20,529 nt of DNA from JBGOTP01 sp041476545 (lineage in GTDB: Bacteria > Acidobacteriota > Vicinamibacteria > Vicinamibacterales > CAVVIG01). Below the pieces are notes generated by a model. That model did no database searches. It was not told where the DNA came from and saw only the letters and a program-made list of their open reading frames with translations. Position numbers and translations under genes: made by a program. The first letter of the stretch is position 1. Every line of letters begins with the position of its first letter. The DNA lies in assembly GCA_041476545.1 (NCBI GenBank), contig JBGOTP010000049.1, positions 1-20,529 on the forward strand, read 5' to 3'. Of this stretch, positions 13,885 through 20,529 are shown piece by piece.

Positions 13885-15192
13885 ATGCGCCAGAACCTCC
13901 ATTTCGTCGCCGCCGTGGGACTCGTGACGCTCGTTGCGCAACCCCTCCCCGCGCAGCGCGCAGGCGGAGTGCCGGCTCAGGCAGCGGCCCCCGACCCGGT
14001 GCGGACGCTCGTTGGACGGCTCGATCTGGAGAGCTACAAGGCCACGATCAAAGGGCTGACGCAGTTTGGCGATCGGCGCCAGGGCACCGATCGCAATCGC
14101 GCGGCGATCGATTGGATCGAAGCGCAGCTGCGAAGCTACGGGTGCGCGACCGAGCGGCTCCATTACACATACGAGCCTGCGCCTCGCGCGAACAGAGCAG
14201 CGGCCGCATCGCAAACCGGGCAGACCGGACAAGCCGGGCAGGCAGGCCAGGCGGGGCCGGCTGGGCGGGCAGGACAAACAGCCGCAGGGACCGTGACTCC
14301 CGCGCAAGGCGCGGCGCGCGGGCGAACGGCGACCGGCGGCGGACGGAACCGCGGCGTTCGTGCGCCAGTTGGTGTGAACACCGATCCCGACAAGCAACCC
14401 GATCCGGTGCTCCGCGCGCTCAACTCGCAGCCGACCACACCGGGGCCTCGGGAGGAGGTGTACTGCACCAAGGTCGGTGTCTCGCGTCCCGACGAGATGT
14501 ACATCATCGGTGCTCACATGGACGGACACGGCTGGGGCGAAGCCGCCAACGACAATGGGTCGGGCACGGCGCTGGTCATGGAGCTTGCGCGCATCCTGAG
14601 CGGTCCCGACGTGCAGACCGAGAGAACGATCCGATTCGCGCTCTGGAACAACGAGGAGACCAACACCTGCGGCAGCCGCGGGTACGTCACCCAACGCGGT
14701 CCGCTTCAGGGCAAGGAAGATCCGCCGGGTTCAGGAAGATATCCCGAGCCGAGGTGGCGTGGAATGATTCAGCACGACATGATGCTGTTCGATCACGGCA
14801 TGCCGCGACCCGACGGAACGGTGAGCAGGGAACAGCCGCCGGAGGCCGATGTCAAGATCGAGTTCCAGGCAAATTCCAAGCTCGCCGCCCAATCCCAGGC
14901 GCTGGCCTGGGTTCTTGAAGCCGCGAACGAACGGTACGCGACCCACTATCCGGCAACCGTCGGCAGCCACATGACCAACACCGATTCCGAACGCTTCCAG
15001 GACCTCGTCGCCGCGATCAGCGTGCGCGAGAACGAGCGCGGTACGCAGATCGGCAGCGGATGGGATCAGCAGTGGCACCAGGCGAGGGATGTCTACGCGA
15101 CGTACACGGACAGCGATTTCCGGCTCGGCCTCAACGCAGCGGAAACCACGCTGGCAGCCGTGGCGCAGCTCACGGGGGTCAGCGTGCGGTGA
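13885..15192 (+). CDS. secreted M28-family zinc metallopeptidase
   Basis: A 435-residue exported aminopeptidase-like protein: signal peptide about 1-24 (cut near LPAQ), N-terminal segment 36-100, an unusual low-complexity insertion (about 105-165), then the M28 catalytic fold. Likely metal ligands and catalytic residues are all present: His211 and Asp213 in GAHMDGHG, Asp223 in ANDNGSG, Glu257-Glu258 in WNNEETNT, Asp298 in HDMMLFD, and a late His398 in QQWHQARD. The family removes N-terminal residues or cleaves dipeptides, usually with two zinc ions. The insertion includes collagen-like Gly-Gln-Ala/Thr triplets and lies ahead of the metal site, so it should loop out without destroying activity. 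ATG 13885 follows GGAG at 7-nt spacing. The stop is 18 bp from the convergent LMF gene. Confidence 0.92.
   Translation: MRQNLHFVAAVGLVTLVAQPLPAQRAGGVPAQAAAPDPVRTLVGRLDLESYKATIKGLTQFGDRRQGTDRNRAAIDWIEAQLRSYGCATERLHYTYEPAPRANRAAAASQTGQTGQAGQAGQAGPAGRAGQTAAGTVTPAQGAARGRTATGGGRNRGVRAPVGVNTDPDKQPDPVLRALNSQPTTPGPREEVYCTKVGVSRPDEMYIIGAHMDGHGWGEAANDNGSGTALVMELARILSGPDVQTERTIRFALWNNEETNTCGSRGYVTQRGPLQGKEDPPGSGRYPEPRWRGMIQHDMMLFDHGMPRPDGTVSREQPPEADVKIEFQANSKLAAQSQALAWVLEAANERYATHYPATVGSHMTNTDSERFQDLVAAISVRENERGTQIGSGWDQQWHQARDVYATYTDSDFRLGLNAAETTLAAVAQLTGVSVR
14211..14282 (+). repeat. in-frame 9-bp tandem repeat encoding Gly-Gln-Ala/Thr triplets
   Basis: Eight 9-bp units starting GCAAACCGG, GCAGACCGG, ACAAGCCGG, GCAGGCAGG, then four more diverged ones, all read in frame. 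They encode about eight tripeptides of the type x-Thr/Ala-Gly, giving a collagen-like stretch at residues 109-132. The unit length and the (G)GCAGG core match the intergenic array at 10295-10417. Confidence 0.8.
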
Positions 15193-15210
15193 ACTCGGGC
15201 TTCATGAGTG

Positions 15211-17130
15211 TCACGGTTTGCGAGCCGCGAGCGTAAGAGGCGGCGAGTACTCGCCGGTCAGCTCGCGCGTCCACCACACACCCTGACTCCGGCGCTCCGT
15301 CGGATCCGAAAAGCGGTATCGATACAGGATGGCGCGCACGTATCGAGGGGGGCGGCCGTTGAACGGGTCGCGGTCGAGCAGGCGCAGGACGTCCGGCGAC
15401 CCTTCGAGCAGTCGCACGAGGAAGTCTTTGAACCACGGTTCACTGTCTCTTGTGCCGAGGGCCGCAAACCACATCTGCCAGTCGAGCCGCGGCTGATAGG
15501 GCGCCACCCATGGCGGCCGCCGGCGCGGATCGCCCGCTTTATACCTGAACTCGTACTCGCTCCACGCCACCCCATCGTCCGATCCCTCGACGACAATCTC
15601 GGGGCGCGTCGTCGTCATCGCCGCGAAGAGACCGTACCGGTTGACGCTGCGCAATGGAGCAACCCATGCGGCCAGCGGACCGGCCCACTGCGCTCCGGGT
15701 ACGGCGACGCCGAGACTGGCCCCGAGAGTGAGCACCGAGACCGGGAGCGTGACGATGGCGCCGAGGATCAGCGTCCGGCGCCGTGCGCCGGAGCCCACGA
15801 GCCCGTTTCCTGGCGGTTTGGCGTGAAGCTTCGCGACTAGCCAAGCCAGGGCGGCATCGTCCAGCAGAAAGAGACACAGCAGCGCCGTAAGCGCATTGAA
15901 GAACGCGTAGTTGCCCGTCAGCGCGATGAGCGCCTGCAAACTGACCAGGAGCACGCAGGCGACGATTCGCACGCGGCGGGGTGCGACAAAGAGCAGCGGA
16001 ACGAAGATCTCGATGCCCAGCACCGCTGCCGTCGAGACTTTGCTGAACCAAATAGGGAAATGCGAGGCATACCAGGCGAGCGGCGTCGGGATCGGCTGCG
16101 TTTCATAGTGGAACGAGAGGGCCGTCAGGCCGTGCCACGTTGGATCGCCGCTTGCGAGTTTTGCGGCTCCCGAGCCGACCACCAATCGGAAGAGCAGCCA
16201 CAGCAGAAGTCCGACGCCGAGGCGCGGCGGATCGACCGCCTGCCGCAGGCGGTCGCGCACCCCTCGGGGCGCGACGAACACCGCGAGGAATCCTATCTCG
16301 AGCAGCAAGGCGTCCCACTGGTACGACAGAAATTCCTGGCCGACGACAGACAACGAGAGATAGGCCAGCCAGAGGAGCGGAAGCACAGCCATGGGCGCGA
16401 TGCCGGCGACGAGGAGGACGCTCAGCGCGGCGCCGCCAACGCAGATGCCTTCGAGGAACACGTCGCTCGTGTTGACCCAGAAGACTGTTGGAAACATGCG
16501 GAAACGATCGACGCCGACGTGCCCGTCGGCCGCCCATGCGCGTGCCGCGTCCATGTACGCGTGTGCCGGCAGGATGCCGTCGTGACCGATGAGCCCGAGA
16601 AGCTGTCGCGCCAACGACCAGAACGCAATCGTGTACACGACGCCAAGCAGCCGTCGGAACCACCAACCGGCGACGGCGTAGGTCGAGGGCTCCGTGACGC
16701 CGCCCCAGAGCAGGGTCGTCAGCCGCGTGAAGAACGGCCGATGATCCGCCACGACACGATACGCGCGTTCGCTGACCGTCGCGGCGCCGGGCACGCGGTG
16801 ATAGATGCCGGTCAGCAGCGACCCGGCCCGACCCGAACGACGACTCGCGTGACCTTGAAGTCGCGCCGGCTCGGTGTCCTGAGGGGCGCCGGCCAGTGCG
16901 AGCAAGCGGAAGACGGCGAGCGCGCCAGCGGATGTCCGTCCGTCCGGCTCGATGAGATGCACGGCGCCGGCAAACCGATCGGCCGGGATGTGCGGAAAAC
17001 GGCTCGCAATGTCTGGGTTCTGGAATGGCTGGTACTCGATGCGATCGCCCGTCCGGTACCCCCATCGGGCCACCCAGAAGCGACAGAAACCGCAGTCGCC
17101 GTCGAAGACGAGGATCGGACGGTCGTTCAA
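15211..17130 (-). CDS. DCC1-like thiol-disulfide oxidoreductase fused to lipase maturation factor
   Basis: A 639-residue fusion. Residues about 4-120 are a DUF393/DCC1-like thioredoxin-fold domain with the motif DGDCGFC (Cys13 and Cys16). Residues about 150-639 are a lipase maturation factor (LMF) region with some eight or nine membrane segments (between about 155 and 480), the hallmark YQWDALLLEIGF (270-281), and a C-terminal soluble part with PYQPRLDWQMWFAAL (544-558). Vertebrate LMF1 helps lipases fold in the ER; bacterial LMFs are uncharacterised. The coupled redox domain suggests a job in disulfide formation or folding of exported proteins. No ATG fits. TTG 17130 begins right before the DUF393 motif and overlaps the upstream TGA as TTGA, which decides the start. 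Convergent with the M28 gene. Confidence 0.9.
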   Translation of the reverse strand: MNDRPILVFDGDCGFCRFWVARWGYRTGDRIEYQPFQNPDIASRFPHIPADRFAGAVHLIEPDGRTSAGALAVFRLLALAGAPQDTEPARLQGHASRRSGRAGSLLTGIYHRVPGAATVSERAYRVVADHRPFFTRLTTLLWGGVTEPSTYAVAGWWFRRLLGVVYTIAFWSLARQLLGLIGHDGILPAHAYMDAARAWAADGHVGVDRFRMFPTVFWVNTSDVFLEGICVGGAALSVLLVAGIAPMAVLPLLWLAYLSLSVVGQEFLSYQWDALLLEIGFLAVFVAPRGVRDRLRQAVDPPRLGVGLLLWLLFRLVVGSGAAKLASGDPTWHGLTALSFHYETQPIPTPLAWYASHFPIWFSKVSTAAVLGIEIFVPLLFVAPRRVRIVACVLLVSLQALIALTGNYAFFNALTALLCLFLLDDAALAWLVAKLHAKPPGNGLVGSGARRRTLILGAIVTLPVSVLTLGASLGVAVPGAQWAGPLAAWVAPLRSVNRYGLFAAMTTTRPEIVVEGSDDGVAWSEYEFRYKAGDPRRRPPWVAPYQPRLDWQMWFAALGTRDSEPWFKDFLVRLLEGSPDVLRLLDRDPFNGRPPRYVRAILYRYRFSDPTERRSQGVWWTRELTGEYSPPLTLAARKP

Positions 17131-17933
17131 TGCGTGAGGGCGTACACGAGGTAGTTCACGCCAAGCTTGTAGGCCTCGTTGGTGTCGTCGAAGGGGCGCA
17201 ATCCCCGGCCGGACCACTCCCAGTACTGGGAAATGTCGGTGTTGTAGTTGATAACCATCAGCAGCCGCTTGCGGGGATCGTTGTCTTCATAGACACCGCG
17301 GAAGACCGCCTGTCCGGCGTTATAGGCCTGCGGAAAGTTGTCGATCGACTTGATTTCAAAAAAAGAGTGGAAGATCGCGTCGGACGGCTTCATCTCGAAA
17401 AAACGCGCACCCGGAAGCACTCGCTGGACGTTCGCCGCGAAGTTATCCCACCCGCCGCCGGGGCCGAAATCCCCCGCGACCTTGAAGTCGTCGAAGATCA
17501 CGAACCCGCCCTTCAAGAGGTACTTGCGAAACGCCGCCCCCTCCGCGTCGGTCATCGTCCACCATCCGGCCTCGGTGATGTACGCGAGCGGGTACCGGAA
17601 AAGTTGGGGATCGTCGAGCGCGAACACGTTGAACGCATCGACACGCCCGCCGAGGAAACTCACCTCGTTCATGATCTTCACGAGGTTGTCCTCGGACAGC
17701 GGGTAGCCGTGCGCCCACGACGGCAGCCCCTGATACCAGTAGCCGCCCGGTGCGGTGGTGTACTTCAGACGAACGAAGGTGAACCGGCCGTCGTAGGGCG
17801 CGTTCTTCACATTCGGTTCGTATCCGCCGCTGTTGAAGCGCCGGAACTGCGCGAGGGTGATGGAGCTGCAGACCAGCAAGACCACCCCTGACATGAGAAC
17901 GCGCCTTCGCCAGCGGACCCGGGAGGGAGCCAC
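17127..17933 (-). CDS. secreted DUF4159 domain protein
   Basis: A 268-residue exported protein: Arg-rich n-region and signal peptide about 1-29 (MAPSRVRWRRRVLMSGVVLL, cut near TLAQ), then a DUF4159 domain (about 45-268) recognisable from FTFVRLKYTTAPGG, the GGFVIFDDF strand-turn and the ending LGVNYLVYALTH. DUF4159 has a flavodoxin/glutamine-amidotransferase-like fold and no assigned reaction. The GTG start at 17933 is preferred over ATG 17894, which would leave the signal peptide without a basic n-region. It lies 63 bp after the uup stop with a small hairpin between them, and is coupled by TTGA overlap to the DCC-LMF fusion. The overlap suggests the two act together, perhaps in envelope protein maturation (inference). 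Confidence 0.85.
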   Translation of the reverse strand: MAPSRVRWRRRVLMSGVVLLVCSSITLAQFRRFNSGGYEPNVKNAPYDGRFTFVRLKYTTAPGGYWYQGLPSWAHGYPLSEDNLVKIMNEVSFLGGRVDAFNVFALDDPQLFRYPLAYITEAGWWTMTDAEGAAFRKYLLKGGFVIFDDFKVAGDFGPGGGWDNFAANVQRVLPGARFFEMKPSDAIFHSFFEIKSIDNFPQAYNAGQAVFRGVYEDNDPRKRLLMVINYNTDISQYWEWSGRGLRPFDDTNEAYKLGVNYLVYALTH

Positions 17934-17971
17934 GCCCCGAATGTACTACGGCTTCATCAAGATTTCGCGCT

Positions 17972-17988
17972 GGCCGGCAGAGCCGGCC
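17972..17988 (-). other. hairpin just after the uup stop
   Basis: GGCCGGC and GCCGGCC pair as a 7-bp stem with a 3-nt loop, 8 bp beyond the TAG of uup. The following bases in the direction of uup transcription are not T-rich, so it could attenuate transcription or protect the mRNA end rather than terminate fully. On the plus strand a pyrimidine-rich CTTCTTCTATTT follows, but no plus-strand gene ends here. Confidence 0.35.
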
Positions 17989-17996
17989 GGCTTCTT

Positions 17997-19949
17997 CTAT
18001 TTCGGACGTGAATCAAGCGTGTCCCATCGCGCGTAGAGGTCGCTCAGCTCGCGCTCGACGGCCCCCACTCGCTCTAGCGTCGCGGCAATCGTCGCGGCCG
18101 GCTCCCTGTAGAAATCCGGAGCAGCGACGGCCTCTCCAAGGGTGCGCTGCTCGGTCTCGAGGGCGTCAATCCGTGCAGGCAGCGCTTGAAGTTCAATCGT
18201 TTCACGATAGGAGAGTTTTCTGACAACCTCGGGCGGACTCCCGATGTCGAGTGAATTCCTGACAGCCGGCCTCGTCGCCGGCGTCCGACTCGCCGCACCC
18301 GAATCCGCGGCGCGGCGGGACACCACGCCCGATGATCGCGCGGCATTGCGCTGCCTGAGCCAGTCTTCGTAGCCGCCGACGTATTCCTGCACGCGTCCGT
18401 TCCCCTCGAACACGAACGTGGCCGTGATGACGTTGTCGAGAAACGCGCGATCGTGGCTCACGAGGAGCAGCGTGCCGGACCATTCGACGAGCTGCGCTTC
18501 GAGCAACTCGAGCGTTTCAAGATCGAGGTCGTTGGTCGGCTCATCGAGGACGAGGACATTGGCCGGCCGTGTCAGCAGCCGGGCGAGCAGCAGCCTGTTC
18601 CGCTCGCCGCCCGACAACGCCCGCACCGGCGACCGCGCGCGCTCTGGCGGGAACAGAAAATCATCCAGATACGCATTGACGTGGCGCGACCGGCCGTTCA
18701 CGGTCACGGTGTCGTTTCCCTCGCCGACGGTGTCGAAGACCGTGCGATCCGGATCGAGCTGCTCGCGTTGCTGATCGTAGTACGCCACCTCCACATTGGC
18801 GCCCCGCCGGACTTCCCCGCCATCGTCTCCGTTGTCCGGCGCGATCGAACCCAGAATCAGTCGCAGCAGCGTCGTCTTACCGGCGCCGTTCGGTCCGATG
18901 AGGCCGATACGATCGCCGCGGAGGATCCGCGTCGAGAAGTCTCGCACCACCACCTTGGACCCGAACGCCTTGCTGACTCCCTTCAACTCGAACACGAGCT
19001 GGCCGGATGACTGGCCACGGTCGATCTGAAGTCGAACGGCGCCAGGCTGCGACCGGCGGGCCGCCCGCTCTTCCCGCATCGCAATCAGCGCCCGGACCCG
19101 GCCTTCATTGCGGGTCCGCCTGGCTTTGATCCCTTGCCGCAGCCAGACCTCTTCTTCGGCCAGCCGCTTGTCGAATTTATCCTGTCGGATTGACTCGTTG
19201 GTGAGCCACTCCTCTTTCTTACGGAGGAACGTCGCGTAGTCTCCTGGCCACGACGTCAGGCGACCTCGGTCGATCTCGACGATGCGCGTGGCGACGCGCT
19301 GGAGAAACGCCCGGTCGTGCGTCACGAACACGACGCTGCCGGGATACTCGGACAGGAACGTCTCGAGCCAGAGAATCGCATCCAGATCGAGGTGATTCGT
19401 CGGCTCGTCGAGGAACAGGATGTCGGGTTCGGCCACGAGCGCTCTCGCGAGCAGCACACGTCGGCGCCACCCACCCGACAGTGTGTCGACCATCGTGTCC
19501 GCCGGCAGGCTGAGACGCGACAGCACGAGATCCACCCGCTCTTCGACGCGCCAGCCGTCCTTCTCCTCGAGCTCGTGTTGAAGTCGCCCGAGCGTTTCGA
19601 GCAACGCCGGCGTGCTCGCCTCCGCGAGTCTCATCGCCGCGTGGTGATAGTCCGCCACAAGGGCGCTGAGATCGCCCAGACCGTCGGCGACAACGTCGAA
19701 GACGGAACGAGCGGCCGACAAGGGAACGTCCTGATCCAGTCGCGCCACACGGAGGTTGGGCGCCCGCCATACGGAACCGGTGTCCGGCAGCTGTTCGCCG
19801 CTGAGGATCCGCAGCAGCGTGGACTTGCCGGTTCCATTCCGGCCGATGACGGACACGCGCTCGCCCCGGTCGATCTGGAAGTCGACGTGGTCGAGGAGCG
19901 GCAGATGTCCGAACGCGAGCGAGACGCTGTCAAGGGAGGCGAGAGGCAA
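17997..19949 (-). CDS. uup: ABC-F family ATPase of the Uup type
   Basis: A 650-residue cytoplasmic protein with two ABC domains and no membrane segments. NBD1: Walker A GRNGTGKST (36-44), signature LSGGW (157-161), Walker B FLDEPTNHLD (179-188). The interdomain linker carries the Uup-type stretch WLRQGIKARRTRNEGRVRAL (269-288). NBD2: Walker A GPNGAGKTT (352-360), signature LSGGER (445-450), Walker B LDEPTNDLD (468-476). A C-terminal coiled-coil domain (about 577-650) is typical of Uup. ABC-F proteins bind the ribosomal E site and influence translation; Uup is also linked to transposon excision and ribosome assembly. No ATG or GTG fits, so TTG 19949 is the best start, just 15-33 bp from the divergent arfB start, with no clear Shine-Dalgarno. 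The frame stays open upstream only because it is antisense to arfB. Confidence 0.9.
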   Translation of the reverse strand: MPLASLDSVSLAFGHLPLLDHVDFQIDRGERVSVIGRNGTGKSTLLRILSGEQLPDTGSVWRAPNLRVARLDQDVPLSAARSVFDVVADGLGDLSALVADYHHAAMRLAEASTPALLETLGRLQHELEEKDGWRVEERVDLVLSRLSLPADTMVDTLSGGWRRRVLLARALVAEPDILFLDEPTNHLDLDAILWLETFLSEYPGSVVFVTHDRAFLQRVATRIVEIDRGRLTSWPGDYATFLRKKEEWLTNESIRQDKFDKRLAEEEVWLRQGIKARRTRNEGRVRALIAMREERAARRSQPGAVRLQIDRGQSSGQLVFELKGVSKAFGSKVVVRDFSTRILRGDRIGLIGPNGAGKTTLLRLILGSIAPDNGDDGGEVRRGANVEVAYYDQQREQLDPDRTVFDTVGEGNDTVTVNGRSRHVNAYLDDFLFPPERARSPVRALSGGERNRLLLARLLTRPANVLVLDEPTNDLDLETLELLEAQLVEWSGTLLLVSHDRAFLDNVITATFVFEGNGRVQEYVGGYEDWLRQRNAARSSGVVSRRAADSGAASRTPATRPAVRNSLDIGSPPEVVRKLSYRETIELQALPARIDALETEQRTLGEAVAAPDFYREPAATIAATLERVGAVERELSDLYARWDTLDSRPK

Positions 19950-19982
19950 GCCAGGAAGCGTATCATGTTGGGTACGCGCGCC

Positions 19983-20399
19983 ATGATTCAGATCACCGAC
20001 GACATCGTCCTCGACGAACGCGAGATCGACGAGCGGTTCGTACGCTCCTCTGGACCCGGGGGCCAGAACGTCAACAAGGTCGCCACGGCCGTCGAGCTTC
20101 GCTTCAACGTGCGGAATTCGTCCCTGCCTGCCAGTGTGAAGGAGCGATTGACGGCGCTCGCCGGCAACCGCATCATTGCCGGCGGTGTGCTGCTCATCGA
20201 CAGCCGCGTGCACCGAACGCAACTGCAGAATCGCGAGGACGCGCGCAAACGCCTGGTCGCGTTGCTCAAGCGCGCCGCCATACCGCCAAAGAAGCGACGC
20301 CCGACGAAGCCGAAACCCGCCGCGCGCGAGAAGCGGTTGGAATCCAAGAAGCGGCGAGGCGCCGTGAAAGACTTGCGCAGCCGGAAGGAAACGGATTGA
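19983..20399 (+). CDS. arfB: peptidyl-tRNA hydrolase ArfB, ribosome rescue factor
   Basis: A 138-residue RF-like protein with the catalytic GGQ motif in SSGPGGQNVNKVATAVEL (about 23-40), followed by the conserved RNREDARKRL-type region and a long basic C-terminal tail (about 98-138, rich in Lys/Arg) that in ArfB/YaeJ enters the empty mRNA channel of stalled ribosomes. It hydrolyses peptidyl-tRNA on non-stop complexes. The length equals that of E. coli ArfB (140). ATG 19983 (MIQITDD) matches the family's N-terminus; ATG 19965 adds six residues and has a better Shine-Dalgarno (AGGA, 8 nt), so it remains a real alternative. It is head to head with uup and overlaps the next gene as TTGA. The pairing with uup, also a ribosome-acting factor, is suggestive. 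Confidence 0.92.
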   Translation: MIQITDDIVLDEREIDERFVRSSGPGGQNVNKVATAVELRFNVRNSSLPASVKERLTALAGNRIIAGGVLLIDSRVHRTQLQNREDARKRLVALLKRAAIPPKKRRPTKPKPAAREKRLESKKRRGAVKDLRSRKETD

Positions 20400-20529
20400 C
20401 ATCGGACTCGCCCATTCGCGGGCTTCACCACGTCACCGCGACCGTCAACGACGCACAGGCCGACCTCGATTTCTGTGTCGAGGCGCTCGGCCTGCGGCTG
20501 CTGAAGAAGACCGTCAACTTCGACAACCA
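20396..20529 (+). CDS. VOC-family ring-cleaving dioxygenase (3'-truncated by window)
   Basis: Only the first 44 codons are present. TTG 20396 overlaps the arfB TGA (TTGA), giving MTSDSPIRGLHHVTATVNDA. The stretch GLHHVTA, LDFCVEALGLRLLKKTVNFDN matches the start of the MhqA/MhqO-type extradiol dioxygenases of the glyoxalase/VOC superfamily. One of His11/His12 should be the first metal ligand. Relatives cleave hydroquinone-like rings and are linked to quinone stress. An ordinary glyoxalase-fold protein of another subtype cannot be excluded from so short a piece. Confidence 0.8.
   Translation, partial: MTSDSPIRGLHHVTATVNDAQADLDFCVEALGLRLLKKTVNFDN

Noticed and set aside
19950..20402. Extension of the uup frame to 20402
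   Set aside because: The sequence is the antisense of arfB, which has an unmistakable GGQ domain. The ABC-F fold begins at about 19949.

Overview
This is a GC-rich, densely coded stretch of chromosome from what looks like a free-living, Gram-negative, polymer-degrading bacterium. Several family choices point to Acidobacteriota, probably the class Vicinamibacteria: a DUF5916/CBM9-like outer-membrane protein, secreted NHL-type propellers, S9 and M28 peptidases, and a DCC-LMF fusion. This placement is an inference from gene content and codon bias; the window holds no rRNA or other marker gene. I saw no tRNA, rRNA, CRISPR array, insertion sequence or phage gene.

Layout. Positions 1-1553 (+) hold the 3' part of a secreted S9 prolyl-oligopeptidase-like peptidase. 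Positions 1675-3642 (+) encode a soluble PAS-PAS hybrid histidine kinase with a C-terminal receiver. The minus-strand block 3635-10196 reads, in transcription order, NHL propeller A (9135-10196), NHL propeller B (7800-9125), a DUF5916 outer-membrane protein (5035-7593) and a GDSL/SGNH esterase (3635-5020). All four carry signal peptides, and two of the junctions are only 9 and 14 bp. The block therefore looks like one export-oriented transcription unit, interrupted once by a structured repeat-rich spacer (7594-7799).

A 333-bp divergent spacer (10197-10529) carries an unusual inverted 9-bp-period G-rich repeat. Rightward of it lies a tightly overlapped five-gene operon (10530-13823): three LiaF/DUF5668-type membrane proteins, a LytS-type histidine kinase and a LytTR response regulator, probably an envelope-stress sensing module. 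A secreted M28 metallopeptidase (13885-15192, +) follows. Convergent to it is a second minus-strand block (15211-19949): an Uup-type ABC-F ATPase, a DUF4159 protein and a DCC1-like/lipase-maturation-factor fusion. Head to head with uup is arfB (ribosome rescue, +), translationally overlapped with a truncated VOC ring-cleaving dioxygenase at the window edge.

The most unusual material is not a single gene. Short tandem repeats have expanded both between and inside genes: a 9-bp unit in the divergent spacer and in the M28 gene, a 15-bp unit inside the DUF5916 signal segment, and a roughly 110-residue Gly/Ala/Pro insertion in one of two paralogous propellers. The other notable item is the LiaF-trio/LytS-LytTR operon, whose first two gene junctions use the same 11-nt stop/start overlap.
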